Assembly (NCBI GenBank): GCA_947568835.1
Contig: OX387611.1
Location: 4,344,001 to 4,408,000 of the forward strand
Direction of reading: 5' to 3'
DNA length: 64,000 nt
Origin: Protonemura montana
Taxonomy: Eukaryota; Arthropoda; Insecta; Plecoptera; Nemouridae
This document shows, piece by piece, positions 1 to 11,877 of this stretch. The number at the start of each line of letters is the position of its first letter. The stretch's first letter is position 1. Below the pieces are notes generated by a model that saw only the letters and a list, made by a program, of their open reading frames with translations, did no database searches and was not told where the DNA came from. The position numbers and the translations under genes are program-made.

Positions 1-1
1 A

Positions 2-103
2 GACACAATTGAATCCAGAATCGAGCAACTTGTCTCTCGACAAAAGAGGGCATCCCTGGCGAGCATTGTTGTCTCGAAGGCTGCAACAATGGGCGCTCGC
101 TAG
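2..103 (+). CDS. Possible C-terminal end of a SNF2-type helicase (partial)
   Basis: The frame is open from the window edge to a TAG at 101-103 and reads DTIESRIEQLV followed by a basic, alanine/serine-rich end. A T-I-E-x-R-I-x-x-L segment close to the C-terminus is typical of SNF2-family ATPases such as SHPRH, Rad5 and TTF2 types. Only 33 residues are visible and no catalytic motif is in the window, so this is a weak call. An unrelated overlapping frame is open at 9-209 but begins at an internal methionine and resembles nothing I know. The upstream sequence would settle the matter. Confidence 0.25.
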   Translation, partial: DTIESRIEQLVSRQKRASLASIVVSKAATMGAR

Positions 104-545
104 AGAACAATGTGTCTTTCAGAGCGACTTCAGGCGCCCAGCGGTGCTAAAAGAGAAACGAACGATGGGTCTTCGCAAAGGTGGCCACACGCCAAGGATA
201 GTCGGGTGATAAACAATATTGGCAACAATGAAATGTGTAATGTGTACCTAATATTTTGCTGGGAGATTTGCTCGTGTAGTTTGGTCTTAGTGTAATTTTT
301 TTGATGTAAAAGGGATTATTACACAACATTTTTCAATGAAATTATGGTGTTGATACCAAAAATCAACTTCAAAACCTATTTCTGTCAATCGCCAAACATT
401 TTTTCAACATTTTGGGGTTATTTAAAAATGAAAACCAGCTAAAAACCTAATATAAAAGTTAAGTAACGTACTTGATTGGACTATGGCGTTATATTTAGAC
501 CCAGTGTTACAATATTTTTTAAATCATAGTAAAGCTCTTAACTCA
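104..545. other. AT-rich intergenic stretch, no gene seen
   Basis: I see no coding frame with family resemblance and no repeat structure here. If the call at 2-103 is right, the first part would be its 3' untranslated region. Confidence 0.5.
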
Positions 546-880
546 CAGAAACATCTGAATTTCATTGCATGTGATTGGAAGTCGTCATGGCAACAGTTTC
601 AACAAAATGTTCAACAATAAGTTGGATCTCTAGCTCACAGAAACTTCTGAATTTCACTGCATGTGATTGGAAGTCGTCATGGCAACAGTTTCAACAAAAT
701 GTTCAACTATAAGTTGGATCTCTAGCTCACAGAAACATCTGAATTTCACTGCATGTGATTGGAAGTCATCATGGCAACAGTTTCAACAAAATGTTCAACT
801 ATAAGTTGGATCTCTAGCTCACAGAAACATCTGTATTTCACTGCATGTGATTGGAAGTCGTCACGGCAATTGATTGAACT
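546..880 (+). repeat. 92-bp satellite array, about 3.5 copies
   Basis: The phrase CATCTGAATTTCACTGCATG recurs at about 551, 643, 735 and 826, a spacing of 91-92 bp, with few substitutions. Each unit also carries GGAAGTCGTCATGGCAACAG and TCAACAAAATGTTCAACTAT. The same satellite forms a longer array at 50,940-51,745 and a decayed single unit lies at about 49,010-49,065. Confidence 0.9.
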
Positions 881-1534
881 CTAACTTAAAATAACTGTAA
901 CGCAGGTAATAATATGGCTCTTGCAATATCTAATATACTGCAATAATATAATGCATACCCTATTATAAATGTATCGTCGATTTTTAAACTCGTCTTCATG
1001 AAAACAGCCAATCATATGCTTATATTTTCATCTCACATTCTAGTCGTCTTTTTCCCGCACTTTAAAACACTGACCATGAAACAAGAAACAAGCAAGCTCA
1101 CTTGCTAATGACCAGTTTCCGGTAGAAATTCAAACCAGAATGCCACCAGACACCATCCGGAGCCGACTTCTTCCAAGTGCTGCACGCGACCCTTCTCATC
1201 AATGTCGCGCTAATCGTCTCGAGACAAGACTATTTCACGCCGCAGACTTTTCTCTGAAATGCTCTTTGAATTCGTTTCAAAGTCGCCATGTAGTTTCGAG
1301 TGACAAAAGAGCGGTGCATGAGGTCCATCCATCATTTGCAGTGACTCGAAGAGAAGATAGATTGTTAGCAGAGGTTTGGATTGTAAAAGACGACCACAGG
1401 ATGTTTTCAAGTTTGTTCTCCAATGTGAGCAAATAACTAAGATATGCGTTGTTGTAGAAAGAAAAGTCTGTTCAGTGAGAGAAGCGCCATCGGTCGTTTC
1501 GAGGAGACGCAAGCAAGGCAGGTAAAGTTGCTGT
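881..1534. other. Intergenic stretch with an unassigned 98-codon frame
   Basis: A plus-strand frame at 1140-1436 (98 codons, starting MPPDTIRSRLL) is open and less AT-rich than its surroundings, but it matches no family I recognise and shows no signal peptide or domain. An overlapping minus-strand frame is equally open. I do not call either a gene. Confidence 0.4.
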
Positions 1535-1940
1535 ATTAACTTTCATCCCTCCAGCCTCTCTTCCGAACAGAACTGGTCATGTGTATGATGGTCACCCATC
1601 CAATACCTGACCCAGCGCAGTGTTGCTGAACTTTCATCCCTCCAACCTCTCTCCTGAACAGAACTGGTCATGTGTGTGATGGTCAACCATCTAATACCTG
1701 ACCCAGCGCAGTGTTGCTTAACTTTCATCACTCCAACCTCTCTCCCGAACAGAACTGGTCTTGTGTATGATGGTCACCCATCCAATACCTGACACAGCGC
1801 AGTGTTGCTTAACTTTCATCCCTCCAACCTCTCTCCCGAACAGAACTGGTCATGTGTATGATGGTCACCCATCCAATACCTGACCCAGCGCAGTGTTACT
1901 TAACGGCGATCTCATGAGAACCGTTTATTCTCATGTAATT
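1535..1940 (-). repeat. 5S-derived SINE: tandem 91-bp promoter units
   Basis: Four 91-bp units lie in tandem. On the minus strand each carries GTTAAGCAACACTGCGCTGG and GGTATTGGATGGGTGACC, which correspond to the A-box region and C-box region of 5S rRNA. The array ends at about 1900-1930 in a diverged copy of the 5S stretch GGTTCTCGTC-GATCACCG. The SINE body is missing, so this is a head fragment. Confidence 0.75.
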
Positions 1941-2305
1941 TTGTCTCTGTTTTTAGCTTCTGTTCTCAATGGAGGGATCGAGCATACATTCCCGATTATC
2001 CACGATTAACCAATAATAAAATCCCTGGAAGTCGTAAAAACCGTATAAAATCTCTAGCCATGAATGAACAAACTGATTTCAGACAGCTGATCGATAGATA
2101 ATGACGTCACGGTTGAAAAAAGACAAATTAGCATAATCAGGTGATAAGTGTGGACACCTGTTCTGCCGGCCAGCGGACCACACGCATTATATAGAGAAAG
2201 TGAGAGAGAGAGTCTTGATATCCTGAGAGTGGCTGACTCTGTGCGTGACTATCCCCATGCTAGCAAGAAGGCTCTTGAATAAAATTAGCTGAATGACACT
2301 GGTCT
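1941..2305. other. Intergenic, no gene seen
   Basis: There is no convincing frame or repeat, apart from a short purine run near 2195-2215. Confidence 0.4.
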
Positions 2306-2307
2306 GA

Positions 2308-3005
2308 CTGATTGATTGATTATTGTGTTTTAACGACGCACTGTTTTGACAACTGGCCATGTGGCACTGGTCTAATGGCGTCGGTGAATGAGTGGATGAT
2401 GATGAATCTAAACTACCCTAGAAGGAAGGTGGGGAAACACAGTGATAGCACGTAGCCTACTCCTGTCGAAGACCAAGGGGACCACCGGCTTAACGTCCCT
2501 TCCGAAGGACGGTACAACGCGAACAACAAGATTCCTCCACAAATCCATGCTGTCGAGAGGTTGATAAGCAAGGCGAATGAAGTTGCTGAACTAACTTCCA
2601 TCTTTCCGGCCTCTCACCAGAACAGAACTGGTAATGTGTATGATATTCACCCATCCAATACCTGACTCAACGCAGCGTTGCTTAACTTTCATCCCTCCAA
2701 CCTCTCTCCCGAACAGAACTGGTCATGTGTATGATGGTCACCCATCCAATACCTGACCCAGCGCAGTGTTGCTCAACTTTCATCAGTCCAACCTCTCTCC
2801 CGAACAGAACTAGTCAAGTGTATGATGGTCACCCATCCAATACCTGACCCAGCGCAGTGTTGCTTTACTTTCATCCCTCCAACCTCTCTCCCGAACAGAA
2901 CTGGTCATTTGTATGATGGTCATCCATCCAATACCTGACCCAGCACAGTGTTGCTTAACTTTCATCAGTCCAACCTCTCTCCCGAACAGAACTGGTCATT
3001 TGTAT
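2308..3005 (-). repeat. 5S-derived SINE, body plus about 5 promoter units
   Basis: The body begins (reading the plus strand) with TTTAACGACGCACTGTTTTG at about 2330 and continues through the ATGATGATGA-rich and GACCAAGGGGACCACCGGC segments. It passes at about 2590 into 91-bp units that hold the 5S A-box and C-box sequences in antisense. The right end stops inside a unit at about 3000, so the first part of the 5S head is truncated. Confidence 0.85.
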
Positions 3006-3680
3006 GTTTATGTTTTTTATTTGTATATTCTGACAATTTGCAGCGCCTATTTACCTAAAGGAAAATAAATACATACACATGAAGCTCCATGATTCTCATA
3101 TGATACCTTGGAGCCAGCCATTCCCTACTGGTAGCCGGCTTTCCCTGCTCTGGCAAAGACACCGCCAACAACAATAGTGACTGCCCCAGCACAGTAAAAA
3201 CACACGCAGCGCGTTGAAATCTCCATGTTGCGGCAAAATCCTACTCTCAGTGGCGGTGTGTCCTGTCAAATACACATACCATGACCATCTGCAAATCGTT
3301 TTTTACTTTTTTATTTACTTGTGATACATGGCATTGCAAACATGTGTACAACCTTGTGCGAATACAATTATATTAATGTTATTATAAGCATTGAAAACTG
3401 TGTTAATTGAAATTTTAAAATTATTTTTGGGTTTTTAGGTTTGATCAGAATACCAGTGGGTTTATTGGTAAGCCAGAGTTCCCGAACTGATACTTATTTT
3501 CACTAGGTTTATAAGTTCAACTACCACAAGCAATTGTAGTTGCTTTACTAAAAGGAGTAAGCCGTATTATTTTTCTTTTTTCAAAGTAATATTCCCCTTT
3601 TTGTTGCTAACTAGCTTTTACAACTATAGTTTACTCTAAAATAGTTTCTCTATGGTTGCGACCAGTTTGCTCGATGGACC
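3006..3680. other. AT-rich intergenic stretch
   Basis: No gene or ordered repeat is visible. It leads directly into the 70-bp array. Confidence 0.4.
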
Positions 3681-4380
3681 AAATGACCGCTCTAGGTCGG
3701 GGTTATATAATACCACCGGTCGTATTATGTAGCACCATGGTAGCACCGCCAAATGACCGCTCTAGGTCGGGGTTATATAATACCACCGGTCGTATTATGT
3801 AGCACCATGGTAGCACCGCCAAATGACCACTCTAGGTCGGGGTTATATAATACCACCGGTCGTATTATGTAGCACCATGGTAGCATCGCCAAATGACCGC
3901 TCTAGGTCGGGGTTATATAATACCACCGGTCGTATTATGTAGCACCATGGTAGCACCGCCAAATGACCGCTCTAGGTCGGGGTTATATAATACCACCGGT
4001 CGTATTATGTAGCTCCATGATAGCATCGCCAAATGACCGCTCTAGGTCGGGGTTATATAATACTACCGGTCGTATTATGTAGCACCATGGTAGCACCGCC
4101 AAATGACCGCTCTAGGTCGGGGTTATATAATATCACCGGTCGTATTATGTAGCACCATGGTAGCATCGCCAAATGACCGCTCTAGATCGGGGTTATATAA
4201 TACCACCGGTCGTATTATGTAGCACCATGGCAGCACCGCCAAATGACCGCTCTAGGTCGGGGTTATATAATACCACCGGTCCTATTATGTAGCACCATGG
4301 CAGCACCGCCAAATGACCGCTCTAGGTCGGGGTTATATAATACCACCGGTCCTATTATGTAGCACCATGGCAGCACCACC
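3681..4380 (+). repeat. 70-bp satellite, 10 exact-length units
   Basis: Ten units of exactly 70 bp start with AAATGACCGCTCTAGGTCGG at 3681, 3751, 3821 and so on to 4311. Differences between units are scattered single substitutions. Each unit holds GGGGTTATATAATACCACCG, a TATA-like core in a less AT-rich context, and TATTATGTAGCACCATGG. No frame stays open through the array. Confidence 0.95.
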
Positions 4381-5690
4381 AAATCGTTCTTGTCAATGTC
4401 AGTGTTTGCTTTATGAACTGTTTAATTTATTTCCATCGCCACTGGTAGGATTTTAGGTAACAATGGCTGAGGCTGAACGTCGAAGTCATTTGCCTTGAAT
4501 CTGCATGAACACAAACACACACGAGACCAGCGCCGGATAAACGGAGGCGGTCGCTTTGACAACTACTCACTAGTAGCATCGCGTGTGGCCTCCATTTGCA
4601 GCAGAAATAATTTAAAAGAAGTTTTGTTTCGCATAAAATTAACGAGACACTTTGACAAAAAGGACCGTTTTTTTATGTCCTCGTTTGTTGTTTTTTTAAA
4701 CCGTTGCTATGGTGTGAAATTTGGTAGGCAGTGGAATATTTTGTTTGGTGTGGCGGTGGAATGATATTAAAATCAAATGTTTTTCGCTGTTTTTGCTTTA
4801 AGTTTGACAGTTCTTAAGAAATTTTACTGATAAACATCAGTACAATCATTTTGAAGGAAGTAACTTGATAAACGGTTTGGGAAATTTGCCGAGTCTTTAT
4901 CAGTTTGTTTAAATATAGTTAACGGTCAAGAAGTGTGGTTAGTAGTTATCAATTTGGTTATGATATTTTTTTTAAGCTTTGAAAACTTCCCGGAAACTTG
5001 AGGTTTATCAGAAAATCCTGTAAGTTTATTAATTTTAATAAATATTATCACATCTTGAAATAACACATTTTTCAACCGCCCCAATATTTGGCTTATATGC
5101 TTCTTACTTATTGTCTAGAATTATAGCTATGAATTATTTTTTTAGCTATTCAAATCAGTGACAGCAAAAAATCAGTACCTAATTGGACCAATCAAATCAC
5201 TTTAAAACATATCTAAGAATGGCCAACTCGCAAGGTCGGATTGAAAACTAAAAAAAAAAAAAATAATAACCAGAAAGCAGGTGATAGAGAATAACCTAAC
5301 CAACTCTGCCTTGGACCTGAGAAATCATCTACAGCTTCATCATCATTAACTATTCTGTAACTGAAACGAAATTGATCTGAACATTGAGTAATGATCTCTG
5401 TTCCTGTGTCGTTCCATCTCCTACTCCAACTTTAAGATTTTAACAAAGCCAAGCTTAAAATCATCGCATTATCTTCTCAATGGTTAATTGTAATATTTTG
5501 CCAGCAGAATAATTCAAGCAATCAACGGAACCATGTTCTAATTGCATTTCTTAGCGCAGCGGGATAGTTTTTGTTGATTAATATATATCATTGATGTAAG
5601 TAGGTAAGACCTTTCGGATTTTAATAACGTCACCGAAATGAAACCAATAGAACTGAAAGGGACGATTAAATGTAGCTGCAAATCATAGTT
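4381..5690. other. AT-rich intergenic with an unassigned frame
   Basis: A plus-strand frame at 4495-4764 (89 codons) is open but has no recognisable domain and begins with a basic, low-complexity stretch. The rest is AT-rich, with a poly-A run near 5255. I see no supported gene. Confidence 0.4.
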
Positions 5691-5695
5691 AATTG

Positions 5696-6238
5696 ATTTT
5701 TTGTGTTTAACGACGCACTGTTTTGACAACGAGTTCTGTGGCACTGGTCGAATGGCGTCGGTGAATGAGTGAATTATGATGAACCTGACCTAATCTAGAA
5801 GGGAGGAGGAGAAACCCGGTGCCGGCACGTAGCCTACTCCTGTCTAAGACCAAGGGGACCACCGGCTTAACGTCCCTTCCGAAGAACGATACAACGTGAA
5901 CAACAGGATTCCTCCACAAATCCAAGCTGTCGAGAGGTTGATAAGCAAGGCGAGTGAAGTTGCTGTATTAACTTTCATCCCTCCAACCTCTCTCCCGAAC
6001 AGAACTGGTCATGTGTATGATGGTCACACATCCAATACCTGACCCAGTGCAGGGTTGCTTAACTTTCATCCCTCCAACCTCTCTCCCGAACAGAACTGGT
6101 CATGTGTATGATGGTCACCCATCCAATACCTGACCCAGCGCAGTGTTGCTTAACTTTCATCCCTCCAACCTCTCTCCCGAACAGAACTGGTCATGTTTAT
6201 GATGGTCACCCATCCAATACCTGACCCAGCGCAGCGTT
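5696..6238 (-). repeat. 5S-derived SINE, body plus 3 promoter units
   Basis: The plus strand reads TTTAACGACGCACTGTTTTG at about 5706, then the conserved body with GACCAAGGGGACCACCGGC near 5847, then three 91-bp units from about 5970. It ends at CAGCGCAGCGTTAATTATTG, so the 5S head is cut within the A-box region. Confidence 0.85.
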
Positions 6239-6240
6239 AA

Positions 6241-7009
6241 TTATTGTTTTATTGTTATGCTTTCTATTTGAAAATAGTTAAATAATGTTTTTTTTGCCAA
6301 AAAAACTTGACCGAGTTTTCAACACCGAGTTTTCTTCGCTATGTTAGAATAGGTACTTTTAAATTGTTAAAATCTCTGACCACGTGGAACTCTGATTGCA
6401 AACTGATTACAAATATTTTAGTAAATTCACACAAAATTAATCGGTGAAACTCTTTTTTAAACTAGAAAAAAATATAATGCCCGCCAGCAAGACCTGAAAC
6501 CAACTTGATTGGCAACTTTTCTTATACAGACAAAACGATGTGCAGAATAATCTACCATCAGGCAAACAGTAACAATATTACAACAACACAAAAAACATGC
6601 GCTATGCCACATGAAGCAAGCGCGACCAAAGATAATTAAGATTGAATTAGTCTCAATCAACTTCTTATTAAATTAATTCCCAACCTCGACCTGCCATGAA
6701 TCTTGCGTGCACTGATATGTGAAGTGAATCCAAGCATACGCAGCACAGTAATACATAGGGGAAAAAAACGCGGTTTTGGTGAAAAACAGGTATAACAGGT
6801 AAATAACATAAGTGAACAAGGTTGTAAAGTAATAAACGATTTAATTGGTTGATTCTGATCGCACAAAGTTATGACATGTGTAAGTAGACCACAGATGTTT
6901 GATTATTTAGGCAGCCACCTCAAACAAAACAGGATCAAAAGCTGATGATTCACGGAACCGTGATTTTAAACAGATTCAAAATGAAACCAAGTGAGTGGAC
7001 CGGAAAAGA
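6241..7009. other. AT-rich intergenic, no gene seen
   Basis: Short open frames occur on the minus strand (6457-6660 and 6657-6866), but they are hydrophobic or cysteine-rich by composition, resemble no family I know and overlap one another. Confidence 0.4.
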
Positions 7010-7870
7010 GCAAAGAAGCGGACACTCGCCGTCGCCTCTGTGCTGGACATTCCGTGACAGGGCGCTTGTTTCGCTCCACGCAAAGGAGCGGACACTCGCC
7101 GTCGCCTATGTGCTGGACATTCCGTGACAGGGCGCTTGTTTCGCTCCACGCAAAGAAGCGGACACTCGCCGTCGCCTCTATGCTGGACATTCCGTGACAG
7201 GGTGCTTGTTTCGCTCCACGCAAAGGAGCAGACACTCGCCGTCGCCTCTGTGCTGGACATTCCGTGACAGGGTGCTTGTTTCGCTCCACGCTAAGGAGCT
7301 GACACTCGCCGTCGCCTCTGTGCTGGACGTTCCGTGACAGGGCGCTTGTTTCGCTCCACGCAAAGGAGCGGACACTTGCCGTCGCCTCTGTCCTGGACAT
7401 TCCGTGACAGGGTGCTTGTTTCGCTTCTCGCAAAGGAGCGGACACTCGCCGTCGCCTCTGTGCTGAACATTCCATGACAGGGTGCTTGTTTCACTCCACG
7501 CAAAGGAGCGGACACTCGCGGTCGCCTCTGTACTGGACATTCCGTGACAGGGTGCTTGTTTCGCTCCACGCAAAGGAGCGGACACTCGCCGTCGCCTCTG
7601 TGCTGGACATTCCGTGACAGGGTGCTTGTTTCACTCCACGCAAAGGAGCGGACACTCGCCGTCGCCTCTGTGCTGGACATTCTGTGACAGGGTGCTTGTT
7701 TCGCTCCACGCAAAGGAGCGGACACTCGCCGTTGCCTCTGTGCTGGACATTCCGTGACTGGGTGCTTGTTTCGCTCCACGCAAAGGAGCGGACACTCGCC
7801 GTCGCCTCTGTGCTGGACATTCCGTGACAGGGTGCTTGTTTCGCTCCACGCAAAGGAGCGTACACTCGCC
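7010..7870 (+). repeat. GC-rich 70-bp minisatellite, about 12 units
   Basis: GACACTCGCCGTCGCCTCTG recurs every 70 bp from 7021 to 7791, with a last partial unit at 7861. Units share GTGACAGGGTGCTTGTTTCG and CTCCACGCAAAGGAGCG. The array is strikingly more GC-rich than its flanks. Several minus-strand frames stay open right through it because 70 is not a multiple of three and the unit has no stop in most antisense frames. The repeat peptides these give (ECPAQRRRRVSAPL and similar) are a by-product of the repeat. Confidence 0.95.
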
Positions 7871-8935
7871 ACCCACCAAAGTGGTGTCTGCAGCATTGCG
7901 GACTTAAAATTTTTCTAGTTACTCATAGCAGATTGGCGAAATTGAATGAGAATCACCAAGTACGTGGTAACTCCTCCCACAATCTGAAACAAAATACTTC
8001 AAGTGGCAAACGCTATGCAAATAGTGATCCGTTGAACATCTCGTTCCCTGCTACACCAAAGCTTGCGTGCCTGGATAGGGCAACCAGGAAGTCCTGGTGG
8101 CCAGGAGTCAGGAGAACTCACTGTATCCTGGTCATTTTCTGGTTTTATTACAGAAAATAGCATGGTTTACATATTTAAATGGGGAATTTTGTTTAGTTTT
8201 ATATATAAATATATTTACATAGTCTAGTTTTTAATAGCTGTTTGTCAATTAATACAAACCGACGGCTTTTAAAAAAAAATCAGAACGAATTGAAGATAAA
8301 ACTAACGTTTATAATATATGTTTAAGTTTTACTTTGAATCGGCTAAGAGAGAGATAATAAATTCATTTAAAAATTGACAGCTATCCAAATATATGGTTGA
8401 CCATTCAGGTATAGCTTGCTGATCTATATTTTAATAAAATTTGTCATTAATAATATTTATGATTATGGTTATGGTATATATAAAGTGTTGTTGTACAAAT
8501 GGTTGTGTAAGATGCAAATTGATGATTTAAGAACGGCAGGAACTGTTGAATCTAATATTGAGAATTGATTTCCTCACCGAATAAAGGAGTGTGGCGTCGA
8601 CCGGGAAGAAGCCGCAAGCCGTGAACTGGACTTTCCGGTGAAGAAGTTGCGACGAGAAAATGTTCATCTGCAAGACAATTTGTTGCGGTCGTGAAAACCA
8701 AAAGAAAACTATCGGAAAATTTGTCGATAACTATCGATAAACATCGGTTGATGCCAAGATGTGTCGATTAAATTGCCAAAGAGTGATGTTGAAATATTTA
8801 TCGGCGGGAAAAGTGAATAATTTACCAAGTAAAAATATTGTTCTAATCTGTGAAAGTGGCTAGAGTCAAACAAGACTTACATTAATCAATAATTTTGATT
8901 TTTTTCATATCATATTTTAAATGTTATTAAAGATG
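7871..8935. other. AT-rich intergenic, no gene seen
   Basis: A 75-codon plus-strand frame at 7933-8160 has no recognisable feature. The remainder is AT-rich and lacks ordered repeats. Confidence 0.4.
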
Positions 8936-8937
8936 AC

Positions 8938-9335
8938 GAACATACTAACAAAAACTATTTCAACTGGGTTTTGAATGCTAAGTAAAGGGCTACTAAATTT
9001 CTCGACGTTTCGCAACATGTACTAGTTACTTCTTCAGAGGTTAGAGCAGTCCTGTAATTATAGTTACTCATAGCAGATTGGTGAAACTAGTCAATAAATC
9101 TCTGTCTTTAAATTGAAACTAGTTATAAATGAATTTATTTGAGTATGGTGATATCGAAATAACTGCTCTAACCCTTGAAGAAGTAACAGGTACAAGTTAC
9201 GAAACGTCGAGAAATTTAGTTGCCTTTTGCTTAGCATTCAAAACCCAGTTGAAATAGTTTTTGTTAAAACTAGTGCTAAGTTTACATCAAGTACACATGA
9301 GTGTAAAAACCAGCATATGACGAACATACGTTTTT
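8938..9335. repeat. Penelope-like element ends, head-to-head pair
   Basis: A minus-oriented end (TTTTGAATGCTAAGTAAAGG, then CGACGTTTCGCAACATGTAC) faces a plus-oriented end (CTTGAAGAAGTAACAGGTAC, then GTTACGAAACGTCGAG) across a spacer of about 110 bp. The spacer sequence, starting AGTCAATAAATCTCTGTC, is found again at 11,200-11,275. The family is assigned through the Penelope-type reverse transcriptase remnant at 35.2 kb and the GAAG..ACGAAACGTC signature. Confidence 0.6.
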
Positions 9336-10244
9336 TATTTAGTGAAATATCCCAGACTGATATGAAAATACATCTCAGATTTCGTAGATTCCCTGAATTT
9401 CCATCTCCACCTTTGCTTGAGGTTGTAGTAAGAGCAGGGAATTATTGATATTTATACCAAAGAAGCTGGACTGGAAAACTGTGCAACTGAACCGGGATAC
9501 GAACCCGTGACCTCCAGTTTCGAAGTTCCAGTTTCCAGGTTTGGTAGCACATTTTTCCAGTCCTTTTCATCTTTCGCTTGCTGGTTACAGCTCCCTTTTG
9601 GAAACACCAGAAAAACCAAATAACTGGTAAGCATATGCATGCATCTGCATATTTTTCTGCTCCAACAACCTTCTTTTTATAGCAGAAATCAAATAAAATA
9701 CAAAATTTAGCAAATACAAAAAAATCCACTTATTTTTAATTATAGTACCTAAGCGATTGACATTAAGCATGTTTAGGGGCGTTGTAGACAAACGCTCAAA
9801 TGAAAATAAACACAAAAATATCCAGTTCTTTTAATGAAATCTGAAAGTAAACAACATTTTAAGAACAGGAATCCTTCAAAAATTATTTTAAGAAAAATCT
9901 CAATGAGATAAACGCAGATGAACGCGGTTTTTTAAAGTGAAAAAGTTTAGAATTTCAGTCCTTTTTTAGAAGTTATAACGAAAGACAGGAAAAATAACTC
10001 TGTACACAATGTAGCCAACACTTTTTTCTAGGTTGTGTAGTTAACAGCAAATCATTCTGAGCCAAGGGCTGTTTTCAGGAATTATTTCCATCGTCCTATG
10101 CGTTGTAATTTGTAGCGGAAACCGCTAGAAACTCGGCCTAGGATCGAGCTGGAAAATAATATAATACCGGAAAGCAAGTGGAATGTAATGATCGATTTGT
10201 GGTAGAAATGTTCAATTACCTGGTGATACTGTGATGGTTTTTAG
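9336..10244. other. Intergenic with a tRNA-like promoter fragment
   Basis: On the minus strand at about 9480-9545 the sequence GGAGGTCACGGGTTCGTATC fits the T-arm and B-box of a tRNA (GGTTCRANNCC class), with a 4-5 bp stem on each side. No complete cloverleaf can be drawn, because the bases 3' to the T-arm do not pair with a suitable 5' strand. I read it as a fragment of a tRNA-derived SINE. No gene is seen in the rest. Confidence 0.3.
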
Positions 10245-10566
10245 ACTCATGTCTACTTGATTTATCCTTAGCACTAGTTTTAACAAAAACTTATAAAAAC
10301 TGAGTTTGACTCAGTTTTAAACTTTTTCCAAACACATAATTAGTTAGTTAGTAAAAACGCCAATGTATTCGAGATCTTATTTCAGAAAATACATAATACA
10401 TTAGTTTTTAAGTTATTGACCCCGGTTATTTTATTTAGATGCATTTAGGAAGCTTGAACTTGGTAATTGTTATAATTTTATGTGGTTCTTTTGTTATTGG
10501 AAAATTGTCAGGACTGCTTTAACCCTTGGAGAAGTAACAGGTACAAGTTACGAAACGTGCATATAC
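10245..10566. repeat. Penelope-like element ends
   Basis: A minus-oriented tip (TTTTAGACTCATGTCTACTT then AGCACTAGTTTTAACAAAAA, about 10,238-10,292) is followed by a plus-oriented end from about 10,325. The latter carries ATTTAGGAAGCTTGAACTTG, GGAAAATTGTCAGGACTGCT and the GAAGTAAC...GTTACGAAACG motif, and breaks off at 10,558. Confidence 0.55.
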
Positions 10567-10992
10567 ATTTATTGTGCCATATGTTATATGATTGATAATA
10601 TTAATCATCTAAATCTGGGTAGCAGCTCACGGAACAATAGCACACGTAACTCACATATTTAAAAAAATGAGAAAACAAAATCAAAATACGACAAGAACAA
10701 TCCTTTTATGCTTGGAATATTAATTTATAACAAAATATTATCCATTTTTAGCATCAAAAAAACTAACAGAGATGACGAGGTGTTTAAAATGAATGTTAAA
10801 AAGTTTTTGGCAGATAACGCATTTTATTCTGTAAATAGTTTTTTAACCTTTAAGACTGTGTAATTATTATGTAATAGAATTAACTAAGTGAATATGTAAA
10901 TATAATATAATATGACTGAGTGTAAAACACGAATATATTGTAATGACATGTCTCATACCAAAGCTATTGGTCAATCGAGAATAAATAAAAAT

Positions 10993-11006
10993 TATTGTTA
11001 TTATTA

Positions 11007-11094
<88 letters not shown>
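10993..11094 (+). repeat. (ATT)n microsatellite
   Basis: This is a run of about 100 bp of ATT triplets with almost no interruption. The flanks from 10,567 to 11,875 hold no supported gene; a frame at 11,568-11,795 is hydrophobic but unrecognised. Confidence 0.95.
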
Positions 11095-11877
11095 GGAAAT
11101 TTAGTTGTTCTTTACTTAACTAAGTGATACTCTTTCATGTCAATTAATTAAAATATTTAAATACCCCACATAAACAATACCTGCACGCAACTCGAACCTA
11201 GTCAATAAATCACTGTCTTTAAATTGAAACTAGTTTTAAACATGAATGTATTTGACTGTGATGATAACGAAATAAGCTCGGCCGGCTGAACGGTTTGTTG
11301 ACTACCTTAGCGAACTTCGGTCGTCTTTGTGTGGTACATTCTTCATCTCTCAGTTTTAAAACAACATCTGTGTAACAGGACCGATCGCTTCGCTTCAGAA
11401 AAAAAATCGAAATTCAATAATCTACACATTTTATTCTTGGACGACGATAAGATCTTTGTGATCCCACTAATCTAGCTCGAGGTGCATACTTCAAACCAAA
11501 ACAATCCGCATGCATTTGTGTTACACAGGTAGAGAGAGAGGAAAGTAGTAAATTATAAGAGGGTCTTATGTCCCTTATACATTGCATCTGTGTACAACGC
11601 CATAAAAGCCAGAGAAATACAATTGGTTTATTTTGTATGATATTTAAATTAAATTTTAAGCGTATTACATATTTACTTTGTCTCGTATGTTGGCTAGAAA
11701 TCGCTGTCTTCTCTTTAACCAGCCATTCTTTAGTTTGCTTACCTGATTTCGTATCTCCACAGTCTTGCCTGAAGTCTGTAGTTCAGACACCGTGAACGCC
11801 AGCTCTTCAGACTGAAAAAACATCACAGTCTGAACTCTGAAGTGAACCTAATTCTGTAAGGGCGTATTTGCCCGAAG

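Noticed and set aside
1535-1940. A cluster of genuine 5S rRNA genes
   Set aside because: The repeated unit holds only the A-box to C-box part joined to unrelated sequence; neither the 5S 5' end nor its 3' third is present, so no 5S RNA could be made.
3681-4380. A CRISPR array
   Set aside because: Units are repeated without unique spacers, and the DNA is clearly eukaryotic with spliced genes.
6966-7896. Long minus-strand frames of 82-201 codons over the 70-bp minisatellite
   Set aside because: Several overlapping frames are open at once because the unit lacks stops in antisense; there is no start context, no unique sequence and no domain.
9480-9545. A tRNA gene on the minus strand
   Set aside because: Only the T-arm/B-box is convincing; acceptor and anticodon arms cannot be drawn.
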